Below the pieces are notes generated by a model. It did no database searches. It saw only the letters and a list, made by a program, of their open reading frames with translations, and was not told the origin of the DNA. A DNA stretch of 64,000 nucleotides from positions 159,038,912 through 159,102,911 of the forward strand of contig CM036617.1 of assembly GCA_020746105.1 (NCBI GenBank). Direction: 5' to 3'. This stretch comes from Trogon surrucura. Taxonomy: Eukaryota > Chordata > Aves > Trogoniformes > Trogonidae. The translations under genes and the position numbers were made by a program. This document shows positions 39,722-49,688 of the stretch, in pieces (position 1 is the first letter of the stretch; each line of letters begins with the position of its first letter).

Positions 39722-39770
39722 GGTGAGGGGAGCAAAGAGGGGGGGAAAGGGGGAAGGGAAGAAGAGGAGC
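39722..39770 (+). other. Homopurine G-rich tract, G-quadruplex type
   Basis: A nearly pure purine run with G runs of 4, 7, 5 and 3. The last three (39739-39758) meet the four-run quadruplex pattern if the 7-G run is split. Confidence 0.6.
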
Positions 39771-42700
39771 TCTCAGATAGACTGTGGACCTGGATTTAAT
39801 TACAAGAATAATATGGCTTACGCTGACAGTGAAAGCCTGCGTATGGTTCTGTGTTGCTTTACACGGATAAACAAGAGAGGACTAGGATAAGGAGTGTGTG
39901 TTTTGCAACTTGATAGTTCTCAGTATGAAACCTGAAAGGATGGTCATGGCATCACCAGTCAGGCTGCCTTTATCTCCTGCAGTTGGCTGCATGCATCTGC
40001 CATGCACTGCTGACTGCCCCAGCAGACCTCCAGGTCTTCTCCTAAGTCCCAGGAACCCCCTCTCACCCTTGATTGGGAGGCCTGGGCACGCATGCATTTC
40101 GTGTGACGTGAACACATGTGGTGCAGATCTAAAGCTAGCCATTTCACAGCCTACAACATGACAGAAAACCTGGGGCTAGACAAGTTTTTATGTGTATATT
40201 CATACGTCTACAAACCCAGTTTCTCTTCCTTTCAAATATGTGTATTTTCCTAGTTTCAGCTGATACTCTGTGCTACCTCCTTTGATCACATGTTAGCGTT
40301 GTCAGATACCCTGACAAAGTCGGTGCAGTGTTTGTTTGTGGGAACTTAATGTAGGAAATCAAGGCATTGCAATTGGCTGTCTCCCACTTGAACACATGTG
40401 GTTTGGACCTTTCAGTGAGAGCTGGACCTCTGGTTTCTCAGGAGAGCACTGGGTGAAGTGGTGCTCTGGCTCACCCCAGCTTTTACCTGAGCTGATAAGG
40501 CCTCAGCAGAGGGAGCCTCTAGGGGAGCGCTGTGTGTGCCTCAGGAACCCTTCTGCAGAGGCACAACGTCCTCAGCTTTATTGCGCTCAGTTCTCCCAAC
40601 AGCAGTGTTTGCAAGGTATCCCTGAATGTGATGTCAACTTTAAATAATGTTTATGGAAGATGGAGAGAGTATTAAGATATATACAAAGCATCTGGCAGGT
40701 TTTATGTCACAAAAAAAGGAAGATAAATTGCTGCTGCTCTGCTGGTGAATTAATGGTGACTCAAGTGATGAAGGTGGCAGTGGTCATGAGAGATGCTTTT
40801 GCTCTGTCACACTATACCATGTTTCCTTTGAGGTAAGAAACAGGTCCCTTTTGTATTCCAAGGAATGGCGTGTTGACTGTGTGGCTTCTGCTGGGAACAG
40901 TTCAGACATCCATTTCTTGTACAGGACTGGGCCAGTGTTTCCTCTAGGCCTCAGCACTTTTCCCTAGAAGGAGATGCAGACTTTGTTGACAAGTAACGTC
41001 ATGGGTTTGGTATTCTTTAAGAAATGTTTTGGTAGCTCCTTTTGGCATAATTCATGCTTGCTTTCTTAAATGCTGTGTGAGGTGAAGAGGCAGTGGCTGA
41101 GACAGTGAAGGTCTTTACCTGTTAAGCGAAAAAGGGGTGACGGTCTCTGTGGCAGCACAACCAGCAAGAAGAGAGGCTCTCTGATCAGGTTCTTGGCTTT
41201 CCCAGACTTCCAGTGTGATTTTGGGCAAGTTTGACAGGGACAAATCTTTCTTATTTTCCAGGTAAGCAAATCTCCTTATGTCACTTTACCCTAGGCTTCT
41301 TTTTATTCACCTGAGAAATGACCTAGATGTTTTTCATCAGGTTGTGGTGAAACACTGAGCAACTTCTCCGGGGAGTTTCGGTGGTTGTTTTGGGGAGACT
41401 GGTATTGCTGCTGTCTTTCATGGGCTTGATTGCTTGAAGACTGGAGGGAGGTTAAAAGTGATTTGGCAATAGTCACAGCGCAAGCGGGGCTGTAAGTTAG
41501 TGCCAGGCCTGAACTCTGGTCCTGAAATGAAGGTGCCCAAGTATGGTGGGTCTTTGAGATAACAGAGCTAAAGGACACTTCTGTGCTGCTCCATTCCATC
41601 TTTGACCAAAACCATTACTTTTTGAGTGTTTGTTGGCAACTGACAAATGCATCCGAGCAGGGGTCTGCACCATTAAAATGACTTGTGGCTCCCAAGAGTG
41701 GTGTATGGGAAGTTTGCCATGTGTTGTGTCTTTTGAAGAGTGTATTTACATGCTCATCACATAACTTCTGGAATTTACTATGTAGCCTGCTCTGTAAGCA
41801 GTGTGTACTGCTAAATTAAAGCAAGCTCTGGCATGGCATGTAGCAACAGTTAACACAAACCAGTCTTGCTACACAGTAGCTGGGTTAAAAGAAAGGAGAT
41901 AAGGTATAGCTGCAATGCTAGTGGCAGAGAGACCCAGTGTAATCACTTACTGGAATCTACCATGGAGGATCTCTGTGATGACACACAATGAGTAGAATTC
42001 CCACAAAAAGTAGAGATCTTCACCTTGAAGAGCAGCACAATAGTGATATGATTGAATAGGAGAACTCCGGTAGCTGTTGTTGTAAACTTACCGGGCTTCT
42101 ACACATGGGCTTAAAAAAAAGAAGTACTATTTCTTAGGTGTGATTATTTTCTGCTCAGTTTGGCTGTAGTCATGTCAGTGTGGCGCTGGCCTGGAGAGAA
42201 TAGGACTGGGCTAGGTAAAATATTTTAGTCCCGGAAATTAAAAGAGAAAGCAATAGACTCAGGGCTGCAATGAATAAGAGCAATCTCTGTTGTTTTAAAT
42301 GAAGTTGTAACGTCACATTACCCGTGAATTTGAGTTTAGTGGCATCATGTGCTGCTGACCTTATTGCAATGTGGAGAAACACATTCAGATAACCAGTTCC
42401 TCTATGTCACCAGGATCAGTACATATAATAATGGCCAGGTATCAGTTGTAATGCTAAAATTACAGCAGACTCAGATTGGTTGTTCAGAACAATTGTTATC
42501 CATGAGCCAACAAATTTAGCTGAGTCTTAACTTCATTAGCAGTGTCTAAATGCATTAGCCATATGCTCCTCAGCATATGGGTAAATATATAACAATTTAT
42601 TTTCATTAGGGTTTTCCTACAAGTGCTGCTAACCCAGGCTCCACTAGAAATGTTTACAGCATGACAGGTCTCTTCAAATAAGAAGCTGGCCTTCTGTACA

Positions 42701-45700
42701 GCAAGTCATCCTGAAAGGGTGGCAAGCAAGACTCTTTGCCTGACCTTTCTGAGAGTAGGAAGGTACAGCTGTTGTGTGTCTGATCTTCAGCTAGCTATGC
42801 TCGATTTCTGCAAGGTTTTATATTAAAAAGAGTAATAGTGGGCTTTGGAGGGCTGCCTGTTCAAGCATGTGCCATTTAATCTCTGTGGTGTGCCTTGGGC
42901 AGCATCACCTCCTGGTAGCTTTACCTGGATGTAAGACTCGTGACCCTCTGGGTTCCTCCCCCTTCCTCCCCTCCCCAGGTGGGATATAGAGATGAAATAG
43001 AACTTTCCCCAAAATGGACTGAGTGTGAAATCGGATCTTAGTCATAGCCCATAGTCAAGTGGATGCAGTGCTGGGAAGGGCAGGGTGGGTTTGCAGGATG
43101 GGCACTGGGGCAGGGCTGTGTGGGCTCCAGCAGCTGACGATGTGGGACAGATACATAAGCAGCTTGGGCTTCTCTTAATTTGTCAGAAATAAATAGTATT
43201 TTACGGAGCACTTTTTTTTTTTTTGGTTAAATATTTATGCAGTTTGATCCAAAAATGCAAGTTGCCTAGAAAGACGTGGAAGTGTAAGAAAGGACCAGTA
43301 TTGCTGGAGAGGTACAAAGATCAAAAGTTAACCTAATTCTCCATGTCCTTAGAGGCCTCAGCACATGTCTAAGTGTAGATGATAATGTGAAAACAGAATC
43401 AACCGAAGTTGGATTCTGATCAAGTTTGTCTGAGAACTGACTGGGCTTGGTTTTGTGGTTGTTTTTTTTTTCTTTTCTTTAAAAAAATACCCAGAAGTTT
43501 TTCAACAGAACATTTAAACAAACCTGTGTACTTTAAAGATATGTATTTCAAATTGCAGGTTTTTCTTTCTGTTTTTACCATGCAGCGCACTTAAATGAAT
43601 GAGACAGTCTTGCCTTGTCTTTGTACTTAACTTTTCATTTTTTCTTTGTTATTGACTTTTTTACCCTGCTTCCATTTTTTAATTTTTAAATATTTAATGA
43701 CTTCTAGATTATTTCTATTAAGGCAGAGGTAAAAGTGAAGTGTTCTTTGGACAGTTGCACTGGTGCAATTTTAAATATTCAAGTAGAAAAAACAACCTAC
43801 TCACTGAACATGAGTGATTTTTATTTTGCCCTGTGACAAAAAAAAAAAAAATTACAAGCAAGAGAAAAAGGGATTGAAACCTAAATATATGTTTAAAAAT
43901 AGTCCCAAATACATATTTTCATAATAAATTATACAGAAACCCCATTAAAATAATTGCAAATCATTCTTTACTATTTTATGAGCTTTCATCGTTTCTGTGA
44001 ATTATATCTGATGGCTTTTTTTCAATTCTGTACATATGTAAAACTGTTAACTTTTCATAGGTAGCATGATGCCAGAGGTGATTTGGGTAAGATTAGTGAA
44101 AGCTGGGCTACAGGAGACATAACAAGTCACATGTGATGATGAGTTAATGAGTTTAAGTATTCTCTGGGAGTCTGAGTGGGACTTTGAACATTGTGATTAC
44201 GTTTTGCTCAAGAAAAAGGAAAAAGGTACTTGGCAAGAGCAGGGTTTGGGGAGGAAGGAAAAGGGGATGAGGAACCCCTAAATATTAATTGATTGACCTT
44301 TATTTGCTTTTGTGTCTATATATTGGGAAGAAAGAGTAAGCCCTGGATAGCATAAGGCACCTTGTGGCTCTTGATAGCCTACAAAAGGAGGACAAAGAGG
44401 TATGACCAAGAAATGCATGATCGATATATGATTTTTTGCAATGGTGACAGCTCACGAAGGAATGAACAAATCTACCTAGATCAGTTAATAGTCTGCAACT
44501 TACAGTGTACTGTGGAAAGCATGTGGCAAGGCAGCTGGAGGAAGGGTGGCATTTGAGTAATCCTTCTTTGTGTTGCACACCTGAGGACGGTCTTTGACAC
44601 GAGCATCTTGCAGCCAGGGTGGGGTGGAAAAGGTGCTTGGTCACACACAAAGGGGAAATAGGAAAGCTTGGGGGAAAAAATGCTGCAGTTGGTAACCTTA
44701 TACCAGAGGTCTCTATTAAAATAGAGTCTCATATAGGTCATGACAGATGGAATTAAGGCACATGTAAGTATCTTGTAGCTATATTTGTGTTTATATTTTT
44801 CACTACTTCTTTTTTTCCCCCCCGCAATGCCCCAGGGAACCATCTCAAAGACCTCATAAACGCGAGATTTCATTTTCTAATGCTATTTCATTTCCTGGAT
44901 GGAGGACCTGCCATGAGAAGACCAGACCTCAAATTATAATAGCCCTATAAATAACTCCCTAAGGCAAAAGGAAAAAAGAAAACCTTTAAAAGACAACCGC
45001 AAATGCAAAAATGGAAGTGCTTGGGTTCTTATAGGACCAGACTAAGGAGCTCCAGTTAGGATATTGTTAATTTAGTGTAAAGTTCTTTTGGGTTTCCCTG
45101 TTTATCCTAGTGCACTGTTTACTTACAAAACTGTATCTCAAAAGTTCTCTGAGGTCTTTTACTTGAGTTTAATTTTCTACAGTGTTTTGGTGCCTTTTGA
45201 CCTATCTTTAGAGGTTGCTTGAAAACGGACTTTCCAGGTAAAATTGAAAACAATCCAACAAACTGACTAAAACGAATACAATCGCCAATCGAGTAAAAAT
45301 AGTCTGAAAAAGAAACTTTTTCTTCTTTCTGGGTGAAGTCGTTTTATTTCAGCAGACCCAGACTGTCTGCCTGCTTTCCCCTGGAAATCTGTGCAGAATT
45401 GGCACATCGACCAGAATAAAAACATTCCCGAGGAATCGGCATGTTCTGTCAAAACATTTGAACAGCTCCCGTCTCCCAGAGCACAGCACTGCTGCAGAGC
45501 CGGCAAAGGGAGTTCTGCATCGCACAGTGCTGGCTCCCCCCTCCCCAACCTCCTGTCTCAAATCTACCTTTTCATGTAATTATGGGTAAAGTGCTTCAGT
45601 TTAAGTTACGTTTAGTTGTGGTAAGAGTAGAGAAGGAGGTTTGTGAGAGCATTTTTGCACCATGACCTATTGTGTAAGGACTGTCCTTTCTCTGTTCCCA

Positions 45701-46765
45701 CTAAGGCTGTGTCGTATACGTGACACAAAGTCAGGAAGGTAAGGTTGTAGGACCCCAGTACCTTTCAGTAGCAGCCTGTGTCAACGTACTGACCAGGGAC
45801 AGCCGGGCTGCCTGTCAAAGCTGAGCTCCAGGAGAAGTCCTGCTGAAAAGGGACAGGGATCTCTCTTGACAGATGCCTCTGTGCCGTGCCTCTCACTGCT
45901 GCATATCTCTCTGCTACGTGTGAGCTCAACCTCCAGCTGCAAAGTTTAATCTCTGTGTTGTACAGTAATGATAATTTTTATTATTTTTAAAGACTTGATT
46001 AATTAAAAAAAAAAAAATTGTAATCTTTAGCTAGAAGAAGACACACTGCAATTACAGACTGTAGCTAAGTAAAGTGTGATTAGCCTCAACCTTTGCAGCA
46101 GGACACTGGTTATTTTTGTGAAGTAGTATCTTAGTCCTCTATCACTAGAATGAAGGGGAACTCACTGGCAGACTTTACTTGGTATGAATGAGAGTGGCAA
46201 AATCAGGCCCGCAGCCAATTTACTGGAGGTGCTCTCTGTCTGGTATCGAGACCAATCACTTAGGAATGTAATCATTCTTGTTACTGAAATTGATATCTCC
46301 TGACTGACCACAGCTAAATGAAGTGGGTTTTTTTTTATTACTTTTGCAGAATTTCCAGGCTGTTGCATGATAAGGCATTGTGCTAGACAGCACACAGTCA
46401 GTGGTTTGAAACAAATCAAGCTTTTTCTCCGTATTTGGAACAGCAATGTGTATTAAGCAATGCCTTACCGTGCTGATGAACTAGCAGATGGTGTCCTTTA
46501 AGGCTGAGCATGTGACAGTAGCTTGTTCGAATGAGCATCGTACCTACTTGTGGAAGCCCTGTCCAGCAGAAAAATCCTGTATAAAATAACATAGAAGTAA
46601 ACAAGATGAGAAGGCAAGCGACTCTACATATGTGCATATCTTACTGAACACCATGGCACATGCCCACATAGCAATTCAGAGCTGTTTTGATAAAAAGTGG
46701 CATTGCTGAGAAATGTGATGGAAGAGAATGATCTGTGCCAGTGCAGACCGAGGAGGGCAGAGGTG

Positions 46766-46771
46766 ATTTAT
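46766..46771 (+). repeat. Target-site duplication, upstream copy
   Basis: ATTTAT lies directly before the 5' LTR and is repeated exactly at 49404-49409 after the 3' LTR. A 6-bp duplication is usual for class II (alpha/beta-type) retroviral integrases. Confidence 0.93.
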
Positions 46772-47172
46772 TGTAGAGGAATTTCTTGTGGAGCAGAGGT
46801 GCGGTATAACTTTAAAAGTGTGGACAACCCAGCGTAGGCCTAAACAGAGGCTCTGTCCTTGAAGCTGCCTTGGAACACAGGGAGGAGGAGGTTTTATCTG
46901 TTTTGTGAGAGCTTTGCGAGATGCTTGGCGGGAGGTGCTGGCCCCGGGGGGAGAAGAGGGGGTGATAGCCGCTTGCATAGTGGAATGGCACTGCCCAATA
47001 AAACGCTGGCGCGTGTAAACCTGTAACCGACCAACTCTGTGAAGGGGCAGGCGCGGGGACACTGCTGAACTGTATATATTGAGCTGTCCGGAGCAATAAA
47101 GAGAGGACGATCTGTAGCCATATTGGTGTGATGATCGTTAACTTGGCCGGCTCTCCGAAGGGACCCTCTTCA
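46772..47172 (+). repeat. 5' LTR
   Basis: 401 bp, starting TGTAGAGGAA and ending CCTCTTCA, with TG...CA ends. AATAAA-type signals occur at 46997-47002 and 47095-47100, and a TATATATT string at 47073-47080. One plausible reading is a TATA-like AATAAAA at 46997 with the polyadenylation signal at 47095, but the U3/R/U5 limits cannot be fixed by eye. It is identical to the 3' LTR except C versus T at 46929 and one fewer G in the G run near 46946. Confidence 0.96.
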
Positions 47173-47174
47173 TC

Positions 47175-47192
47175 TGGCGCCCGAACAGGGAC
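47175..47192 (+). other. Primer binding site, tRNA-Lys type
   Basis: TGGCGCCCGAACAGGGAC lies two bases after the LTR end. It is the 18-nt complement of the 3' end of tRNA-Lys3, as used by MMTV and lentiviruses. Avian alpharetroviruses use tRNA-Trp instead. Confidence 0.93.
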
Positions 47193-47353
47193 CCTCTATG
47201 GACGCTTAAATGCGGATTGCTTAAATGCAGGAAGACTCCGAAGCATCGGACGTGAGCCGATTTGGGAGCCGGAGAGCTGGAGGCAGGAGAGTTCCGAGTG
47301 TGACCAAAAGGGCACCGGAGACCAGAGCTTGAGCGGCCGATCAAGCCCCTGCC

Positions 47354-47362
47354 AAGGTAAGA
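47354..47362 (+). other. Proviral major splice donor
   Basis: AAG|GTAAGA, a near-consensus donor, stands 11 bp before the gag ATG. This is the usual place for the donor that generates spliced env RNA. Confidence 0.75.
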
Positions 47363-47367
47363 CCGCA

Positions 47368-47805
47368 ATGGAAACGGACGCGGCAACTCGCCTCCTTAGT
47401 ATACTCTCTAAGAGAGGAGGAAAAGTAAAGGAGCGAGATGTATTAGCCCCATGGGCTCGGAAACAGGAGAAAATGAACGACCCACCATTAATCTTTAGTT
47501 CCACGGAATGGCGTGAAGTAGGAGACTTTTTGTGGGACTGTACTTTAGAGGGAGGAACAGAAGGAAAGGAAGTGAAAGAACTAGGAACGGTTTGGAAAAC
47601 CGTAATATGCACTCTAGAAATCATGCAAGCAGAAAAGAAAGTTGCTGCGGCAGCGATCGAAGCGTTGGGGGGAGGGCAGGAAAGGAAAAAAGCAAAGGAA
47701 GAAACTCCCTGCTCCTCCCGACTGGGTGGAAGAAACAGAAAAAAAAAAAAAAAGAAAAAAAAAAAAAGAAAAAAAAGGAGAAACTGCACTGCGTTGCAGA
47801 ATTAA
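47368..47805 (+). pseudogene. gag: gag remnant, matrix-like N-terminus
   Basis: The ATG stands just downstream of the leader and splice donor, as expected for gag. The first 115 or so codons form a plausible matrix-type domain: a short basic N-terminus (LLSILSKRGGKVKERD), then an STEWREVGDFLWDC segment and an EIMQAEKKVAAAAIEALGGG helix. There is no obvious N-terminal myristoylation glycine after the Met. The frame then runs into the A-rich tract at 47737, becomes a Lys/Arg run and stops at 47805, so capsid and nucleocapsid are not joined to it. Assignment rests on position and general matrix-like character rather than on a diagnostic motif. It is a non-functional copy. Confidence 0.75.
47737..47780. 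repeat. A-rich tract inside the provirus
   Basis: Runs of A (up to about 15) are broken by single G. It interrupts the gag frame and probably varies in length. Confidence 0.9.
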
Positions 47806-48053
47806 GACTTTCGTCCTTGAGCTGAGCTCTTTTCTAAACAAGTCCATAACTCTTGCTTGCTAATTATGAAAAGAGACCCTGACCAGCCAGGTACAGCTCA
47901 TGTTGAGAGCTTGTCCGTGAGAATGAAGATAAGACGCTTCTTGTACACCAGATGTGCATGGGAGTGAACGGGAGAGTATGATCAAAACAGACCTGGGAAA
48001 TTCTGCTCTCCCTGTGTGATAACAGTGTGATCGAAGTAATACTTGAGCTAATA
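47781..48053 (+). other. Unassigned segment between the two A-rich tracts of the provirus
   Basis: About 270 bp with stops in all three plus frames and no retroviral motif I recognise. Gag-like coding lies on both outer sides of the flanking A-rich tracts. It may be decayed gag, or foreign sequence picked up by template switching. The sequence alone does not decide. Confidence 0.5.
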
Positions 48054-48128
48054 AGAAAAAAAAAAAAGAAAAAAAAAAGGAAAAAAAAAAGGAAAAAAAA
48101 AAAAGAGAGAGGGGGAAGAAGGAAGATC
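48054..48128. repeat. Second A/G-rich tract inside the provirus
   Basis: Units of A8-A12 separated by G or GG pass into GAGAGAGGGGGAAGAAGG. It is purine-only over about 70 bp and similar in character to the tract at 47737. Confidence 0.9.
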
Positions 48129-48274
48129 AGGATGAACCCCTGAAAGAGATCCTGAACAAACTCGCTGAATTATCAACTGGACAGCGAGAAATAGAAGAAA
48201 CCCTTAAACCAGTTCAGCTCCCCCATTACCATCAGCTCCCTCACTCAAGCCTGATTTTCAAGCTTGAACCATAA
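48122..48274 (+). pseudogene. gag: gag remnant, charged helical segment
   Basis: An open stretch directly after the purine tract begins EDQDEPLKEILNKLAELSTG and continues with EIEETLKPVQ. It is heptad-like and charged, resembling the coiled-coil or linker region between matrix and capsid in beta-type Gag. A stop ends it at 48272-48274. It is not in frame with the capsid-like piece that follows. Confidence 0.5.
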
Positions 48275-48291
48275 AGGATCCTTTGCAATAG

Positions 48292-48411
48292 CGATGGAGC
48301 GGTGTCATCAGAGACGCTATAACAGAGGGAGATTGGGAAGCAGCCAGTTCGATTGCGTGTCCTGTTATTATTAATAACGGACAAGGGACCTGGGAACCGC
48401 ATGATCCTGCA
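48292..48411 (+). pseudogene. gag: gag remnant, capsid-like fragment
   Basis: Between a TAG at 48289-48291 and a TGA at 48412-48414 there are 40 codons including GVIRDAITEGDWEAASS and GQGTWEPHD. The A-x-x-EGDWE type pattern resembles the N-terminal capsid domain of class II retroviral Gag. Only this small part of capsid is left, and no major homology region or zinc knuckle is visible downstream. Confidence 0.6.
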
Positions 48412-48578
48412 TGATGTGGCTGTGCAGCATCCTGTCACTTCAGCAGCGCAGCAGCAACACGACCGTGCACTGGGCCTGCCTGTTGAACCCCTTGTTTCGC
48501 CCAGTGACGTGATGGGACCCAGAGGTACTGATTACCAACGACGATATGGGTTGGACTGGCAGAAGATGCTTACGGCTG

Positions 48579-48698
48579 ATGGCAGAGCGATTATGGGAAA
48601 ATGTGACTGTTCTCAATGTTACCTGTTGTATTAATATGTATCCTCTTTGTGTGACTAACAATGAAGCTTATATTGGTTGTGTAATCAAAGCCACATAG
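48579..48698 (+). pseudogene. env: env-like remnant, surface-subunit type
   Basis: Thirty-nine codons from an ATG to a TAG carry two N-V-T glycosylation sequons and four cysteines, including a CC pair and a PLCVTNN stretch. The position after gag pieces and before a transmembrane-type segment suits a piece of the envelope surface subunit. It is too short for firm family placement. The intervening 48415-48578 is unassigned. Confidence 0.4.
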
Positions 48699-48852
48699 TA
48701 GGTGTTAAGGTTTATGTACTAACCAGCAGAGTGATCTTTCTTTAGCTAAAAGCAAGGCAGGGAAACCAGCTGCCTTTTGCTTTGTTAGAAGTGTGTGATT
48801 AAGGATCAAAGTACGATTTAGGGTGATGGGTGTGAGAACTTTGACAGGATGA
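48699..48852 (+). other. Proviral interior without recognisable coding
   Basis: Stops are frequent in every plus frame between the two env-like pieces. I see no pol motif. Confidence 0.5.
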
Positions 48853-49092
48853 ATTAAGAGTTTAGTTAAGACATTTTTGGTTATTGCAGTTTTAATTGTT
48901 ATAGGCTTAGTTATGTTTAGTTGTTTGATAAATATAATCAAGAAAATGATAAGCAAGCTAGCGGATGAAGCCTGGGTTGTCCAAAAAGAAAAAGGGGGAT
49001 ATGTAGAGGAATTTCTTGTGGAGCAGAGGTGCGGTATAACTTTAAAAGTGTGGACAACCCAGCGTAGGCCTAAACAGAGGCTCTGTCCTTGA
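48853..49092 (+). pseudogene. env: env-like remnant, transmembrane segment and cytoplasmic tail
   Basis: An open frame carries a strongly hydrophobic run (VIAVLIVIGLVMFSCLINII) followed by a basic and charged tail (KKMISKLADEAWVVQKEKGG). It then reads on through the polypurine tract into the 3' LTR and stops at 49092. A single membrane span just before the polypurine tract is what the end of retroviral env looks like. The fusion peptide and ectodomain are missing. Confidence 0.65.
48982..49000 (+). other. Polypurine tract
   Basis: AAAAAGAAAAAGGGGGA precedes the 3' LTR and would prime plus-strand DNA synthesis. The LTR starts at TG, 49002. Confidence 0.85.
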
Positions 49093-49403
49093 AGCTGCCT
49101 TGGAACACAGGGAGGAGGAGGTTTTATCTGTTTTGTGAGAGCTTTGCGAGATGCTTGGTGGGAGGTGCTGGCCCCGGGGGGGAGAAGAGGGGGTGATAGC
49201 CGCTTGCATAGTGGAATGGCACTGCCCAATAAAACGCTGGCGCGTGTAAACCTGTAACCGACCAACTCTGTGAAGGGGCAGGCGCGGGGACACTGCTGAA
49301 CTGTATATATTGAGCTGTCCGGAGCAATAAAGAGAGGACGATCTGTAGCCATATTGGTGTGATGATCGTTAACTTGGCCGGCTCTCCGAAGGGACCCTCT
49401 TCA
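49002..49403 (+). repeat. 3' LTR
   Basis: 402 bp, the same as the 5' LTR except T at 49159 (C in the 5' copy, within a CpG) and one extra G in the run near 49176-49182. It ends CCTCTTCA and is followed by the second target duplication. Confidence 0.96.
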
Positions 49404-49409
49404 ATTTAT
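49404..49409 (+). repeat. Target-site duplication, downstream copy
   Basis: ATTTAT, matching 46766-46771. Confidence 0.93.
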
Positions 49410-49507
49410 AAACCATCCGTAGCCATGCTGGAGTTAGTGGCAGGGGTTGGGTTGTAAACGTGCATCTTATAGGGGATGAGTTGCAAATGTGCATTCCTAA
49501 CTCTAGT

Positions 49508-49688
49508 TGGCATTGGAATGCACTGCCCAGGGAAGTGGTGGAGTCACCATCCCTGGAGGTGTTTAAGGAGAGGCTGGGTGTGGCACTTAGTGCCGTGGTC
49601 TGGCCGATGTGATGGTGTTGGGTCATAGGCTGGACTTGGTGATCTCACAGGTCTTTTCCAACCTCAACAATTCTGTGATTCTGTGATT
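49508..49688 (+). mobile_element. CR1 LINE 3' fragment
   Basis: Starts at GGCATTGGAATGCACTGCCCAGGG and has the TGGAGGTGTTTAAGGAGAGGCTG block. It ends TCTTTTCCAACCTCAACAATTCTGTGATTCTGTG, the CR1 3' terminus with an (ATTCTGTG)n tail. It begins about 100 bp after the provirus. Confidence 0.92.

Larger units (their letters stand above)
35279..46765 (+). other. TBXAS1 intron downstream of the exon, no further exon found
   Basis: I searched for the next TBXAS1 exon (the conserved LYGP and following CGYYLG-type segment) and found no match. The region holds a CR1 tail remnant at 36829, a CpG-enriched patch at 38770-39150, a G-rich homopurine tract at 39722-39770, and T/A runs near 37123, 43212, 43838 and 46005. 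Confidence 0.6.
46772..49403 (+). mobile_element. Endogenous retrovirus, class II (ERVK/beta-like), internally deleted provirus
   Basis: A complete but short provirus of 2632 bp. In order it has the 5' LTR, a Lys-type primer binding site, a leader with splice donor, a gag start, interrupted gag pieces, env-like pieces, a polypurine tract and the 3' LTR, bracketed by 6-bp target duplications. The LTRs differ by one C/T substitution and one G indel. The internal part is only about 1.83 kb. I see no protease, reverse transcriptase, RNase H or integrase motif, and gag and env are broken by stops, so it encodes no working virus. Terminal intactness with internal loss suggests it was copied with help from a related element. 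It has the same orientation as TBXAS1 and lies about 11.5 kb inside the intron. Confidence 0.95.

Noticed and set aside
47196-47789. 197-codon minus-strand open frame opposite gag
   Set aside because: It starts with a Phe run made by the A-rich tract on the other strand, a chance frame opposite the real gag remnant.
48579-48698. Thought of lentiviral relationship from the Lys3 primer site plus the PLCV string
   Set aside because: Beta-type viruses also use Lys3, four residues are not evidence, and no other lentiviral feature is present.
48705-49352. 215-codon open frame on the minus strand across the 3' LTR, with shorter relatives antisense to the 5' LTR
   Set aside because: It lies antisense to the provirus, repeats in both LTRs because they are the same sequence, and has no recognisable domain. 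It is most simply a shadow frame of the LTR.
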